A stretch of 64,000 bases of DNA, taken from positions 496,001 through 560,000 of the forward strand of contig NZ_JAUHTQ010000001.1 of NCBI RefSeq assembly GCF_030418165.1, in the 5' to 3' direction. Positions 18,582-29,300 of this stretch are shown here, in pieces (the stretch's first letter is position 1; the number at the start of each line of letters is the position of its first letter). The notes beneath the pieces are model-generated. The model did not search any database. It was not told where the DNA came from and saw nothing but the letters and a program-made list of their open reading frames with translations. Both the position numbers and the translations under genes were made by a program. Source of the stretch: Ureibacillus aquaedulcis. Its GTDB lineage: Bacteria > Bacillota > Bacilli > Bacillales_A > Planococcaceae.

Positions 18582-20426
18582 ATGACAAAGTTACGCGAAG
18601 ATTTACGCAATATCGCAATTATCGCCCACGTTGACCATGGGAAAACAACATTAGTTGACCAATTGTTAAAACAATCAGGAACTTTTCGTTCAAATGAACA
18701 TGTCGAAGAACGTGCAATGGACTCAAATGATATCGAACGTGAACGCGGGATTACAATCCTTGCTAAAAATACAGCTGTAAACTATGAAGGAACAAGAATT
18801 AATATCCTTGATACACCTGGACATGCCGATTTCGGTGGAGAAGTAGAACGTATTTTAAAAATGGTAGACGGCGTTCTATTAGTGGTTGATGCATATGAAG
18901 GGTGTATGCCACAAACTCGCTTTGTACTGAAAAAAGCGCTTGAGCAAAAGTTGACGCCAATTGTTGTAGTAAACAAAGTCGATAAAGATTCAGCTCGTCC
19001 GGAAGAAGTTGTCGACGAAGTAATTGATTTACTGATCGAACTTGGCGCAGACGAAGAGCAATTAGAATTCCCTGTAGTATTCGCTTCTGGTGTAAACGGT
19101 ACTGCTTCTCTTGACTCAGACCCATCTAAACAAGAGGAAAACATGAAATGCTTATTCGAATCAATTATCGAGCATATTCCTGCACCAGTAGATACAACTG
19201 AAGAACCATTGCAATTCCAAGTAGCATTACTTGATTATAATGACTTCGTTGGTCGTATCGGAATTGGACGCGTATTCCGCGGAAAAATTCACGTTGGACA
19301 ACAAGTAGCCTTAATGAAACTTGATGGCAGTGTGAAAAACTTCCGTGTTACAAAAATATTTGGTTTCTTCGGTTTAAAACGTGAAGAAATCCAAGAAGCA
19401 TACTCTGGTGATTTGATTGCCGTATCGGGTATGGAAGAAATCAATGTCGGAGAAACAGTATGTCCAGTAGAGCATCAAGAAGCGTTAACACCATTACGTA
19501 TTGATGAACCTACTTTACAAATGACTTTCTTGGTTAACAATTCTCCTTTTGCCGGTCGCGAAGGAAAATGGATTACTTCAAGAAAAATTGAAGAGCGTCT
19601 TCGTTCTCAATTGCAAACAGACGTATCCCTTCGTGTAGAAGATACAGATTCACCGGATGCTTGGATTGTTTCAGGCCGTGGAGAGCTTCACTTATCCATC
19701 CTGATCGAGAACATGCGTCGTGAAGGCTATGAATTACAAGTATCAAAACCACAGGTAATTATCCGTGAGATCGATGGCGTGAAATGTGAACCGATTGAAC
19801 GTGTTCAAATTGATGTGCCGGAGGACAGCGTTGGTTCAATTATCGAATCACTTGGTAACCGTAAAGGTGAAATGCTGGATATGATCAATGAGGGGAATGG
19901 ACAAGTTCGTTTAATCTTCATGGTTCCTGCACGTGGATTAATCGGCTACACAACTGAATTCATGTCCTTAACAAAAGGTTTCGGTATCATTAACCATACA
20001 TTTGATTCTTATCAACCAGTTGTTGCAGGTCGTGTTGGTGGCCGTCACCAAGGTGCACTTGTTTCTATGGAAACTGGTAAGTCGACAACCTATGGTATGA
20101 TGCAAATTGAAGACCGTGGTACACTATTTGTTGAACCAGGTACTGAAATTTACGAAGGTATGATTGTCGGTGAAAATAACCGTGATAATGATATCACAGT
20201 TAATATTACAAAAATGAAACAAAAAACAAATGTACGTTCAGCAACAAAAGACGCAACAAACGTTATTAAACGTCCTCGTATTTTAACGCTTGAAGAAGCA
20301 CTAGAATTCTTAGATGAAGATGAGTACTTGGAAGTAACACCTGAATCTATCCGTTTACGTAAACAAGTTCTAGATAAAAACGAACGTGAAAAACAAGCGA
20401 AAAAGAAAAAATTCGCTGAACAGTAA
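18582..20426 (+). CDS. typA: Ribosome-associated GTPase TypA/BipA
   Basis: 614 residues, standard length. GTPase motifs: G1 [11 protein letters not shown]2 RGITI, G3 DTPGHADF, G4 NKVD. EF-G-like domains II, III and V follow, and the TypA-specific C-terminal domain ends in a basic tail ([11 protein letters not shown]). The protein binds the ribosome at the EF-G site and aids assembly of the large subunit and stress or cold growth in the species studied. The gene corresponds to B. subtilis ylaG and is followed by ylaH as there. The codon bias is strong, with GGT, CGT and AAA preferred, suggesting good expression. Confidence 0.97.
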   Translation: MTKLREDLRNIAIIAHVDHGKTTLVDQLLKQSGTFRSNEHVEERAMDSNDIERERGITILAKNTAVNYEGTRINILDTPGHADFGGEVERILKMVDGVLLVVDAYEGCMPQTRFVLKKALEQKLTPIVVVNKVDKDSARPEEVVDEVIDLLIELGADEEQLEFPVVFASGVNGTASLDSDPSKQEENMKCLFESIIEHIPAPVDTTEEPLQFQVALLDYNDFVGRIGIGRVFRGKIHVGQQVALMKLDGSVKNFRVTKIFGFFGLKREEIQEAYSGDLIAVSGMEEINVGETVCPVEHQEALTPLRIDEPTLQMTFLVNNSPFAGREGKWITSRKIEERLRSQLQTDVSLRVEDTDSPDAWIVSGRGELHLSILIENMRREGYELQVSKPQVIIREIDGVKCEPIERVQIDVPEDSVGSIIESLGNRKGEMLDMINEGNGQVRLIFMVPARGLIGYTTEFMSLTKGFGIINHTFDSYQPVVAGRVGGRHQGALVSMETGKSTTYGMMQIEDRGTLFVEPGTEIYEGMIVGENNRDNDITVNITKMKQKTNVRSATKDATNVIKRPRILTLEEALEFLDEDEYLEVTPESIRLRKQVLDKNEREKQAKKKKFAEQ

Positions 20427-20467
20427 GAGTTTGTTTTTTGCTCAGATTGTGAAAGGTGTTGTAGAAG

Positions 20468-20854
20468 TTGAACTTGTTTGGGACACTAAATTATATTCAA
20501 GCATCTGCACCTACGAATACTGGTGAAACAACCTTTGTATTCCAACGTATGTCAGGTATAACTCGATATCTATACGAAAATATGCCAAGCTATGCAGTAG
20601 CAGGATATATAACATTTTTGCTAATCTTTATCCTATCGGCAATTGTTTATAAACTTGGCTTTGCTAAAAATGACCTAAAATTAATACAAAATATTATTAT
20701 TTATATTTTCCTGTTCATTGGGTGTATTGTTTTAACGTTTTTAGCTCTTTTCCTGCCGATGATTGAAGGGTTAATCGTTGCAGCATTAATCTTGATTCTT
20801 TATAAGACACGTCTATGGCGTGAAAAAAGAGAAGAAAAAAGAGCCGCATCTTAA
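20468..20854 (+). CDS. ylaH: YlaH-like membrane protein
   Basis: 128 residues from a TTG at 20468 behind AAAGGTG. The start region contains about 40 polar residues. Hydrophobic segments follow at about 44-64, 73-91 and 92-110, then a very basic C-terminal tail RLWREKREEKRAAS. It begins 41 bases after typA and ends at a long terminator, so it is probably co-transcribed with typA. The ortholog in B. subtilis is also the next gene after typA (ylaG). No function is known. Confidence 0.82.
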   Translation: MNLFGTLNYIQASAPTNTGETTFVFQRMSGITRYLYENMPSYAVAGYITFLLIFILSAIVYKLGFAKNDLKLIQNIIIYIFLFIGCIVLTFLALFLPMIEGLIVAALILILYKTRLWREKREEKRAAS

Positions 20855-20867
20855 ATGACGGCAAATA

Positions 20868-20920
20868 GAGGTAGCTTCAGAAGTTGTTCCTTGGACAACT
20901 TTTGGGGTTGCCTCTTTTTT
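20868..20920 (+). terminator. Terminator after ylaH
   Basis: A stem of about 20 pairs, including several G-T pairs, joins the segment starting GAGGTAGCTTCAG with the one ending GGGGTTGCCTC. A run of six T follows. Confidence 0.85.
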
Positions 20921-20974
20921 GTGTTAACGATAAATGGCCGACTATATTTTCATTAGAACAAGGGCGGGACTTTT

Positions 20975-21103
20975 GCGAGCTTGATTGCTTTAGGAGCGAT
21001 TTTACTGGATTTATGAGCGGATTTTGTTCCATTACGAGCGACTTTACTAAGTTTGCAGGCGTATTCTTTCCCTTATGTGCTATTTACTCTATTCCCGAGC
21101 GAA
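20975..21103. repeat. Degenerate tandem repeat, about 21-bp period
   Basis: Seven decayed units each contain a variant of GAGCGATTTTAC. The AGCG cores lie at about 20978, 20995, 21016, 21037, 21057, 21077 and 21098, so most steps are 20-21 bases. The array sits between the ylaH terminator and the ABC importer operon. Because 21 is a multiple of three, an accidental reading frame runs through it. That frame has no ribosome site and low-complexity content, so it is not called as a gene. The remaining bases to 21280 show nothing else clear. Confidence 0.6.
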
Positions 21104-21290
21104 TTTGCCTCAAAATAAAAAACTCCAAAAGTAAACAACGATACCTTCAGAGTTTAAGATAATAATTCCTTGATTTCGGCCGTTATAGTATTCAATCCCA
21201 ACGAGAAACAACCTCTAGGTAATCACACATTTTTCCTATATAGCATACTCTACACTTGATAAACAAGTATGTTAAAGGGAGGTTGGAGCA

Positions 21291-22289
21291 TTGAAAAAAT
21301 GGGTGAAGTCCAGTCTGTTGGTTATAATAGCAAGTCTAACGGTTCTTCTCATTGCAGCATGCAATGATTCAGAGGAGCTTCAAACGGTCAAAGTCGGTGA
21401 AGTTACTCGCTCCATTTTCTACGCACCTCAATATGTAGCGATTACCCAAGGTTTTTTTGAAGAAGAAGGGTTAAATATAGAATTATCTACAGTCGCTGGT
21501 GGAGACAAAACGATGACTGCTTTATTGTCAGGTGGTATTGATATTGCCCTTGTTGGTTCGGAAACATCGATTTACGTATCTGCACAGGGAGCAAATGATC
21601 CGATTAAAAACTTCGCGCAGTTAACTCAGACAGACGGCACTTTCTTGGTTGCTCGTGAGGAAATTGAAGATTTTTCGTGGGATATGCTTAACGGTTCAAC
21701 ATTCCTCGGTCAGCGTAAAGGTGGAATGCCTCAAATGGCTGGAGAATTTGTATTGAAAAAACACGGAATCGACCCTCAGGAGGATTTAGAGCTAATTCAA
21801 AATATTGACTTTGCGAACATTTCAACAGCATTTGCTTCGGGTACAGGAGATTTCGTTCAATTATTCGAGCCAACTGCCAGCGTTTTTGAGCAGGAGGGAA
21901 TTGGGCACATTGTTGCTTCATTCGGTACCGAGTCAGGTCACCTACCTTATACCGTTTTCATGGCAAAGGATAGCTTTATGAAAGAAGATCCAGAAACAAT
22001 AGAGAAGTTTACAAGAGCGCTAAAGAAAGCTCAGGACTTTGTTTACGAAGCTTCCGCAACAGAAGTGGCTGAAGCTATTCAGCCTTACTTTGAAGATACT
22101 GATGTAGAATTGATTGCAACAGTGGTTGAACGTTATCGTGAACAAGAATCATTTGCAAAAGATCCGATTCTAGATGAAGAAGAGTGGAATAATCTGCAAG
22201 ACATTATGGATGAAGCCGGAGAATTACCAAAACGTATGGATTATAACGAATTAGTAGATACGACATTTGCAGAGAAGGTTTTGGAGTAA
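21291..22289 (+). CDS. ABC transporter substrate-binding lipoprotein, NMT1/THI5-like (SsuA/ThiY class)
   Basis: 332 residues from a TTG at 21291, 8 bases after GGGAGGTTGG. A lipoprotein signal peptide ends in the lipobox LIAAC, with Cys24 as the lipid site. The mature protein has the NMT1/THI5 pattern: VKVGEVTRSIFYAPQYVA, then QGFFEEEGLNIELSTV, then LLSGGIDIALVGSE. Such receptors bind pyrimidine precursors of thiamine, sulfonates, nitrate or riboflavin precursors. No TPP riboswitch or S-box was found upstream, so the ligand stays open. The ATPase gene starts at the base after the stop codon, and the permease gene overlaps that one, giving a compact three-gene importer operon. It is inserted between ylaH and ylaI. 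Confidence 0.85.
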   Translation: MKKWVKSSLLVIIASLTVLLIAACNDSEELQTVKVGEVTRSIFYAPQYVAITQGFFEEEGLNIELSTVAGGDKTMTALLSGGIDIALVGSETSIYVSAQGANDPIKNFAQLTQTDGTFLVAREEIEDFSWDMLNGSTFLGQRKGGMPQMAGEFVLKKHGIDPQEDLELIQNIDFANISTAFASGTGDFVQLFEPTASVFEQEGIGHIVASFGTESGHLPYTVFMAKDSFMKEDPETIEKFTRALKKAQDFVYEASATEVAEAIQPYFEDTDVELIATVVERYREQESFAKDPILDEEEWNNLQDIMDEAGELPKRMDYNELVDTTFAEKVLE

Positions 22290-23057
22290 ATGTCCTTTCT
22301 GAATGTCAGCAACGTCCACCATACGTATTTTTCAACAGAAGCAGCAACAGTGGCCTTAAAAGATATTAATCTTGCAATCAATAAAGGGGAATTCGTTTCC
22401 TTTATCGGTCCCAGCGGCTGTGGTAAAACAACGCTTCTTTCAATAATTGCGGGTCTTTTTAAACCGACTTCAGGCTCTGTTCAAATTGAAAATCAAGATG
22501 TCCATGGAAATATAGATTTGTCGATTGGCTATATGCTGCAACAAGATTATCTGTTTCCTTGGAAAACGATAGAAGAGAATATCACTATAGGATTAAAGCT
22601 GCTTAAGGATGACAAGAAAAACTATGGAAATGTCGCTTCCGCTCTTTTAAGCGATGTCGGCTTGCCGCCCGTCGAGAAAAAGTATCCAATGGAATTATCC
22701 GGTGGGATGCGTCAAAGGGTAGCGTTGGCTAGAACCCTAGCAGTCGATCCGAAAATCTTGCTTTTGGATGAACCGTTTTCAGCGCTGGATTACCAGTCGA
22801 AGTTAAAGCTTGAGGATTTGGTTTCCCACAAATTAAAAGAATATGGAAAAACAGCAGTTCTCGTTACACATGATCTTGGTGAAGCGATTGCCATGAGTGA
22901 CCGCATCTTCCTTTTTTCGGCACGTCCCGGCAGGCTGCATCAAACCTTTGAGGTGCCAAATGAATTAAGAGTGCTAACGCCTTTTGAAGCAAGGGCACAT
23001 TCAAGCTATTCCACCCTATTCCAAAAGATATGGAAGGAGTTGGAAAGTCTTGAATAA
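22290..23057 (+). CDS. ABC transporter ATP-binding protein (SsuB/ThiZ class)
   Basis: 255 residues. All ABC motifs are present: Walker [12 protein letters not shown] loop LQQDYLFPW, signature [13 protein letters not shown], Walker [13 protein letters not shown] and the switch His in VTHD. The start ATG abuts the stop of the receptor gene (TAAATG), so the genes are translationally coupled. The close spacing and class identity indicate it energises uptake of the ligand of the preceding lipoprotein. The last codons overlap the permease start. Confidence 0.93.
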   Translation: MSFLNVSNVHHTYFSTEAATVALKDINLAINKGEFVSFIGPSGCGKTTLLSIIAGLFKPTSGSVQIENQDVHGNIDLSIGYMLQQDYLFPWKTIEENITIGLKLLKDDKKNYGNVASALLSDVGLPPVEKKYPMELSGGMRQRVALARTLAVDPKILLLDEPFSALDYQSKLKLEDLVSHKLKEYGKTAVLVTHDLGEAIAMSDRIFLFSARPGRLHQTFEVPNELRVLTPFEARAHSSYSTLFQKIWKELESLE

Positions 23058-23844
23058 TCAAAAACTTCATGAACAATTTTTGCAATCTCTTAGGAAAGAA
23101 AAAAGATGGGTTCGATTTTATCAATTGTTGATCCTTATTGCATTTTTCGGGTTATGGGAAATGGCTTCCCGTTTCAGCTGGATAGATCCATTAATCTTCA
23201 GCTCACCATCAAAAGTAACGAGTCTGCTTATCGACAATATTGCAGATGGTTCCATTTTAGTGCATATTAGCTATACGTTATTTGAAACTGTACTCGGGTT
23301 TATTATAGGGACCTTGCTGGGAACGATTTTAGCCGCAATTCTTTGGTGGTCGCCTTTTTTATCCAAGGTGTTGGATCCATACTTGGTTATATTAAATTCC
23401 ATGCCCAAAGTTGCTCTTGGTCCAATCCTGATTGTGGCGATGGGACCCGGAATGGGCTCGATTATTACCATGGGGGCAATTATATCGGTCATCATTTCAA
23501 CGATCGTGATCTATACTTCCTTCAGAAATGTTGATGCCAATTACTTAAAAGTATTGCAAACCTTTAATGCAACACGCTCACAAATGTTTAAAGAAGCCAT
23601 TTTACCATCCTCATTTCCAACTATTATTTCGACATTAAAAGTGAATGTGGGTTTATCATGGGTAGGGGTCATTGTGGGAGAGTTCCTAGTGTCCTCCAAG
23701 GGGCTGGGCTATTTAATCATTTACGGTTTCCAAGTATTCAACTTTAACCTGGTTCTTATGTCTCTGCTCATCATTGCCGTATTTGCTACCATTATGTATC
23801 AATTAGTGGAATTGCTTGAAAAAAGGCTTATTAAAAATATATGA
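23050..23844 (+). CDS. ABC transporter permease (SsuC/ThiX class)
   Basis: 264 residues from a TTG at 23050, 9 bases after GGAAGGAG. The longer open frame from 22984 has no ribosome site. Six membrane helices are predicted, with the BPD_transp_1 EAA-like loop at [20 protein letters not shown]. The first 25 residues are charged and cytoplasmic. The start overlaps the last 8 bases of the ATPase gene. It completes the importer. The operon ends at a bidirectional terminator just downstream. Confidence 0.92.
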   Translation: MNNQKLHEQFLQSLRKEKRWVRFYQLLILIAFFGLWEMASRFSWIDPLIFSSPSKVTSLLIDNIADGSILVHISYTLFETVLGFIIGTLLGTILAAILWWSPFLSKVLDPYLVILNSMPKVALGPILIVAMGPGMGSIITMGAIISVIISTIVIYTSFRNVDANYLKVLQTFNATRSQMFKEAILPSSFPTIISTLKVNVGLSWVGVIVGEFLVSSKGLGYLIIYGFQVFNFNLVLMSLLIIAVFATIMYQLVELLEKRLIKNI

Positions 23845-23847
23845 AAA

Positions 23848-23884
23848 TAAAAAATCCTTGAATGATTACTTCAAGGATTTTTTG
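23848..23884. terminator. Bidirectional terminator between the ABC importer and ylaI
   Basis: AAATCCTTGAA and TTCAAGGATTT are perfectly complementary with a 7-base loop and have A and T tracts on the two sides. It serves the plus-strand permease gene and the minus-strand ylaI. Confidence 0.92.
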
Positions 23885-23897
23885 ATGTTGTTCGAAG

Positions 23898-24101
23898 TTA
23901 GAATTCTTCATCGATGGGCGATGAAGTACGGAAAAAACGAAAATTCCCAGTTGCCAATCTGCTTTCCGTATTGACGGAAATTCGACCATGACATTCCGTA
24001 CACATATAAGTATGGATTGGTCGGTTACGCAATTTCTTTGCTAATGGCAGGTCATCGTCAAGCTCGTTGATCGAATCGCAAATTACACATTTGACACGCA
24101 T
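23898..24101 (-). CDS. ylaI: YlaI-like small zinc-ribbon protein (DUF2197)
   Basis: 67 residues. Two CxxC pairs, CVIC near residue 5 and CTEC near residue 34, suggest a zinc ribbon. The C-terminal part (RFFRTSSP) is conserved in the YlaI family. The ribosome site AGGAGG overlaps the end of the upstream minus-strand gene, whose stop is only 13 bases away, so the two form an operon. In B. subtilis ylaI follows ylaH directly. Here an ABC importer lies between them. Function is unknown. Confidence 0.82.
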   Translation of the reverse strand: MRVKCVICDSINELDDDLPLAKKLRNRPIHTYMCTECHGRISVNTESRLATGNFRFFRTSSPIDEEF

Positions 24102-24114
24102 TTATATTGGCCTC

Positions 24115-24618
24115 CTATCGGTCAACGCGGATCGCTGCAATATTTTTGATAGGATTGTCAACGTTTGAACCATCGGCAAATAGTAGATGTACAGGACCGC
24201 CATCGTTAATGGGCTTCCCATCCTGGCTATATTTAAAAATAACTGTATTTGCTTCTTCAACGGACATAGCTACTTCTTGGCCGTTCATTAATTCGAAGAC
24301 TACTTGCTTTGCATCATCTTCAATTTCGGCATTTTTCAGGAAGTGTTTTATTTCCATTCCGAATGTACCAGTTTTCATACCTTGACGGTCAAATTTTCTT
24401 TCTGTCTTTAGTGTAGGAGGATAAACAGCTCCCTCCATAATTTCACGCGACCAATGTCTGCCTGTATTTAATAGGTATTTTAGGTCTTCATCTTCAGCTT
24501 CCGGTTTTTCCAGGAAGTAAGTATTTAAATCTATACGGCGATCGTCAAAAATCCATACAGTAGGATCTAAAGTGATTCTATATTTAACTGCACCTTTAAC
24601 TGGTATAATACTTTCCAT
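24115..24618 (-). CDS. Conserved protein of unknown function upstream of ylaI
   Basis: 167 residues from the ATG at 24618, 9 bases after AGGGGGAC. An upstream open extension of 36 codons has no ribosome site. The protein is soluble, acidic and rich in beta structure: GAVKYRITLDPTVWIFDDRR at the start and GPVHLLFADGSNVDNPIKN at the end. I recall similar proteins in related Bacillales, some labelled peptidyl-prolyl isomerase, a label I cannot support from the sequence. It forms an operon with ylaI. No cysteines or catalytic motifs are obvious. Confidence 0.75.
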   Translation of the reverse strand: MESIIPVKGAVKYRITLDPTVWIFDDRRIDLNTYFLEKPEAEDEDLKYLLNTGRHWSREIMEGAVYPPTLKTERKFDRQGMKTGTFGMEIKHFLKNAEIEDDAKQVVFELMNGQEVAMSVEEANTVIFKYSQDGKPINDGGPVHLLFADGSNVDNPIKNIAAIRVDR

Positions 24619-24794
24619 TTCAAAAGTCCCCCTAAATCTATATATCCATTTTAGTATAACGCGATTGATGGCAATTAATAAAGAAATATAAATCAAAGTT
24701 ACCTTTTCATATGTATACACTTGCATTTTTATCAGCTAAAAGATAAACTTTAATAAGATAGAATAGAAGAAATTCAAATGATGGGGGCGTCCTC

Positions 24795-25076
24795 ATGGAT
24801 ACGAAATCACAAGCTTCCTTCCAGGAACAAGCTTTAGAATTGCTGCTTAAGGATGCAGATAAAATTGCACGTTTAATAAAAGTTCAAATGGATCATTTAA
24901 CAATGCCATCATGTCCTTTATATGAAGAAGTTCTAGATACTCAAATGTTTGGCTTATCACGTGAGATTGACTTTGCTGTAAAGCTTGGATTGATTGAGCG
25001 TGAACGGGGAAAAGAAATTCTAGATACATTAGAAAAAGAGCTTTCCTTGTTACATGAAGCATATACAAACAAATAA
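24795..25076 (+). CDS. ylaN: YlaN (UPF0358), iron-homeostasis protein
   Basis: 93 residues, all helical, the expected length. Segments [32 protein letters not shown] and [15 protein letters not shown] mark the family. B. subtilis and Staphylococcus aureus YlaN are needed under iron limitation and act together with Fur, as reported in recent literature. Here that role is inferred from family membership. The gene has its own ribosome site (GGGGGCG) and is followed by a terminator, so it is monocistronic. It lies upstream of ftsW as in B. subtilis. Confidence 0.92.
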   Translation: MDTKSQASFQEQALELLLKDADKIARLIKVQMDHLTMPSCPLYEEVLDTQMFGLSREIDFAVKLGLIERERGKEILDTLEKELSLLHEAYTNK

Positions 25077-25080
25077 TTTA

Positions 25081-25116
25081 AAACTCAAACGCATCTTGGC
25101 GATTTGAGTTTTTTTT
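25081..25116 (+). terminator. Terminator after ylaN
   Basis: AAACTCAAA and TTTGAGTTT pair around CGCATCTTGGCGA, itself able to form a short inner stem, and a T tract follows. Confidence 0.88.
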
Positions 25117-25210
25117 ACAAACAAGAACGTTATTACAAATTAATCTGCTCAAGGGAATCCGTTGCTATTGCAATAAGGAGCTAATTTTTAGCTAAGATGG
25201 GGAATTGAGA

Positions 25211-26380
25211 ATGAAAAAATATCTAAATTACTATGTGAAGAATTTTGATTATCCGTTGTTCTTTACGTATTTGTTTTTATGCCTGTTTGGACTTGTCATG
25301 ATTTACAGTTCAAGTATTATGGTCAGCATTGTCGAAGAAGATGGTACCTCTACATACTATTATCGAAAGCAATTAATAAATCTGATTATCGCATCTTTTG
25401 CATTTCTAGTAGGTGCATTTTTCCCATATAAGCACTTCAGCAGCAAAAGAATCATGCAAATATTGCTATTCCTCACTTTTATATTCCTAATATGGGTAAA
25501 AATTGATGGGATCGAAGCCGGGGGAGCAAGAAGCTGGATTAATTTGTTTGGGCTTATGAATTTCCAGCCTTCCGAATTTGCTAAACTATTTATAATCTTG
25601 TATTTTGCAGGCGCCTTTTATCGAAAAAGTTTAAATAATCCTATGGAAAATTTGGAGCCGAATAATATTGTTTATCCAATACTTGTTTGGTTAGCCATTA
25701 TTTTATTCGTCGGTACAGAAACAGATTTAGGAGCAGTATTGATTTTATCCGGTATTGCGGTATCTGTTGTTGCTGCCAGCGGGATTCAATTCAAGAAGTT
25801 CATCAAGTTTTTCACGGTGCTTATCGGATTTGGTTCAGCACTTATAGGTCTGATAATTTTAGTAAAAGGCAGCGAAATTCTTACAGATAACCGAATGGGC
25901 CGCATCAAATCTTTCTTAAACCCATTTGAATATGAAAGCGGTTCTAGTTATCAAATAATTAATGGCTATATTGCAATCGGTTCTGGGGGCTTAGAAGGGG
26001 TTGGTCTAGGCCAGTCAATTCAAAAATTAGGTTATTTACCTGAACCCCAAACCGATTTTATCATGGCGATTATCGCCGAAGAATTAGGTATTCTAGGTGT
26101 CATCATTGTACTGGGCGGTTTAGGATTTATTATAATTAGGGCTTTGATTATTGCTCTAAAAACAAAAGATCCGCTTGCTAGAATGATAGCTGCCGGGATC
26201 GGCAGCTGGATTGCTGTTCAATCGTTCATAAACCTTGGGGGATTATCGGGACTTATCCCGTTAACCGGTGTGACGCTACCATTTATCAGTTATGGCGGAA
26301 CATCTATATTGTTATTATCATTTGCAATGGGAGTATTAATTAATATTTCCATGTATGTGAAGCTGGAGAAGAAGTTATAA
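25211..26380 (+). CDS. ftsW: FtsW, SEDS-family peptidoglycan polymerase of the divisome
   Basis: 389 residues from the ATG at 25211, 8 bases after GATGGGGA. The TTG at 25205 is too close to that site. Ten membrane helices are predicted. Family motifs include VMIYSSS in the first helix, GGARSWINLFGLMNFQPSEFAKL, the catalytic-region loop ETDLGAVLIL, and the C-terminal PLTGVTLPFISYGGTSIL. FtsW polymerises lipid II glycan strands at the septum together with its partner penicillin-binding protein, here probably PbpB encoded at 58.8 kb. The pycA gene follows after 12 bases. Position upstream of pycA identifies FtsW rather than RodA or SpoVE. Confidence 0.93.
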   Translation: MKKYLNYYVKNFDYPLFFTYLFLCLFGLVMIYSSSIMVSIVEEDGTSTYYYRKQLINLIIASFAFLVGAFFPYKHFSSKRIMQILLFLTFIFLIWVKIDGIEAGGARSWINLFGLMNFQPSEFAKLFIILYFAGAFYRKSLNNPMENLEPNNIVYPILVWLAIILFVGTETDLGAVLILSGIAVSVVAASGIQFKKFIKFFTVLIGFGSALIGLIILVKGSEILTDNRMGRIKSFLNPFEYESGSSYQIINGYIAIGSGGLEGVGLGQSIQKLGYLPEPQTDFIMAIIAEELGILGVIIVLGGLGFIIIRALIIALKTKDPLARMIAAGIGSWIAVQSFINLGGLSGLIPLTGVTLPFISYGGTSILLLSFAMGVLINISMYVKLEKKL

Positions 26381-26392
26381 GGGGGAATCGTT

Positions 26393-29300
26393 GTGAAGAA
26401 AATTAACAAAATTTTAGTTGCAAACCGGGGAGAAATTGCAATTCGTATTTTTCGTGCATGTAACGAATTGAAACTTAAAACTGTAGCGATTTATTCAAGG
26501 GAAGATAGTGGTTCGTATCATCGTTATAAATCGGATGAATCTTACCTGGTAGGGGAAGGCAAGAAACCGATTGATGCATACTTGGATATTGAAGGAATCA
26601 TTGAAATCGCTAAGCAAGCGAACGTTGATGCTATTCACCCTGGATATGGCTTCTTATCAGAAAATCTTGAATTTGCTAGACGTTGTGAGGAGGAAGGCAT
26701 TATCTTCATTGGCCCTACTTCAGCACACTTGGATATGTTTGGTGACAAGGTGAAAGCAAGGGAACAAGCGATTGCTGCAAAAATCCCTGTTATCCCTGGG
26801 ACTGATGGTCCAGTTTCTAGTATCGAAGAGGTTTATGAATTTGGTGAATCCCATGGCTATCCACTAATGATTAAAGCAGCTCTTGGCGGCGGCGGTCGAG
26901 GTATGCGACTAGTCCACTCGAAAGAGGAACTGGCATCCAGCTATGAACGTGCAAAATCCGAAGCAAAAGCTGCCTTCGGCTCTGATGAAGTATACGTAGA
27001 AAAAGCAATCATAAAACCAAAGCATATAGAAGTACAAATCCTGGGGGATGCTTCAGGCAATATTATTCACCTTTATGAACGCGATTGCTCGATTCAAAGA
27101 CGACACCAAAAAGTAGTTGAAATTGCTCCATCCAATTCTATATCAAAGGATCTTCGTAATCGAATCTGTGATGCTGCTGTACAATTAATGCAGAATGTGG
27201 GATACATAAATGCAGGTACTGTAGAATTTTTAGTTTCCGGTGACGAATTTTACTTTATTGAAGTAAATCCAAGAATTCAGGTTGAACATACAATTACTGA
27301 AATGATTACGGGAATCGATATCGTTCATGCGCAAATCAAGATTGCGGAAGGGCATCTTCTGCACTCACAGGAAATTGGCATCCCTGCACAAAGCGAGATA
27401 CCACTTTTCGGTTATGCTATCCAATCACGTGTAACAACAGAAGACCCAGCGAACGATTTTATGCCGGATACAGGTAAACTGATGGTTTACCGTTCAAGTG
27501 GCGGTTTTGGAGTACGCCTGGACGCGGGGAATGGTTTCCAAGGGGCTGTAGTAACGCCTTACTACGATTCACTGCTTGTTAAAATCTCTACTTGGGGCAT
27601 GACATTTAAAGAAGCGTCCGCGAAGATGCATCGTAACTTAAGAGAATTCCGTATTCGTGGAGTTAAAACCAATATTCCATTTTTGGAAAATGTAGTACTG
27701 CATGATCATTTTATCTCTGGCAAGTTTGATACAAGCTTTATCGATACAACTCCGGAACTGTTTAATTTCCCTGTACGTAAAGATAGAGGGACAAAGATAT
27801 TAAACTACATCGGGAATGTAACATTAAATGGATTCCCTGGAGTTGAAAAACGTTCAAAACCAATCTTGGTACAGCCAAACAAACCGAAAGTTGATTTAAA
27901 AACTGAAATTCAACCTGGTACAAAGCAAATTCTGGAAGAGCGCGGAGCAGAAGGGCTAATTTCGTGGATTAAAGAGCAACAAGATGTATTGTTGACTGAT
28001 ACAACGTTCCGTGATGCCCACCAATCTTTACTGGCTACTCGTGTACGTTCGCAGGATATGTACCAAATAGCTGACTATAATGCTCGCATGCTAAAGGATT
28101 TCTTCTCATTTGAATTATGGGGTGGGGCAACATTTGATGTAGCTTACCGTTTTTTAAAGGAAGACCCATGGGCACGTCTTGAAAAATTGCGTGAACAAAT
28201 GCCGAATGTATTGTTCCAAATGTTATTGCGCGGAGCAAATGCAGTAGGATATAAAAACTATCCAGATAATTTAATTCGTGAGTTTATAAGAGAATCCGCA
28301 TCTTCGGGAATTGATATTTTCCGAATTTTCGATAGCTTGAACTGGATTAAAGGAATGGAAGTGGCGATCGATGAAGTCCGTCAAACAGGCAAAATTGCAG
28401 AAGCAGCAATTTGTTACACTGGCGACATTTTAGATGATTCACGCTCAAAATATTCTGTCCAGTACTATAAAGAAATGGCAAAAGAACTAGAAGCAGCTGG
28501 AGCGCACATTTTAGCGATTAAAGATATGGCTGGCTTATTAAAACCGGAAGCTGCATATCGTTTAATTTCAGAATTGAAAGAATCGACTGAATTGCCGATT
28601 CATCTCCATACCCACGATACAAGCGGAAATGGGATCTATACTTATGCAAGAGCCATTGAGGCTGGTGTAGATATTATTGATACAGCACTTGGATCAATGT
28701 CAGGATTGACGTCACAACCAAGCGCCAATTCGCTGTATTATGCCATGAAGGGCAGCAAGCGTGAAGTGCGTGCAGATATCGATGCACTTGAACAATTATC
28801 AGCGTATTGGCAGGATGTACGTACTTTCTATAGTGACTTTGAAAGCGGCATGAATAGCCCGCATTCAGAAATCTATGTTCATGAAATGCCTGGCGGACAG
28901 TACAGCAATCTCCAACAGCAAGCGAAAGCAGTAGGTTTAGGGGATCGATGGGATGAAGTGAAAAAAATGTACTCACGTGTCAATCTGTTATTTGGTGATA
29001 TCGTGAAAGTAACGCCTTCTTCGAAAGTAGTGGGAGATATGGCATTATTTATGGTTCAGAATGACTTGAATGAGGACAATATTTTTGAGCGTGGTTTAAC
29101 GATTGATTTCCCGGATTCAGTTGTTGAATTGTTCCAGGGCTATTTAGGCCAAATCCCTGGCGGCTTCCCTCAGGAATTACAAAAAGTGATTTTAAAGGAC
29201 CGAGAAGCAATTACTGTTCGACCTGGTGAACTGCTTGAACCGGTCAATTTCGAAGAGCTGGAAAAAACATTAACCAAAAAATTAGGTCGTCCTGCATCTC

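Noticed and set aside
20884-21162. 92-codon frame after ylaH
   Set aside because: It begins inside the ylaH terminator and runs through a degenerate 21-bp repeat; no start signal.
20924-21290. Possible TPP riboswitch before the thiamine-type ABC importer
   Set aside because: The conserved CTGAGA and ACCTGA elements are not present.
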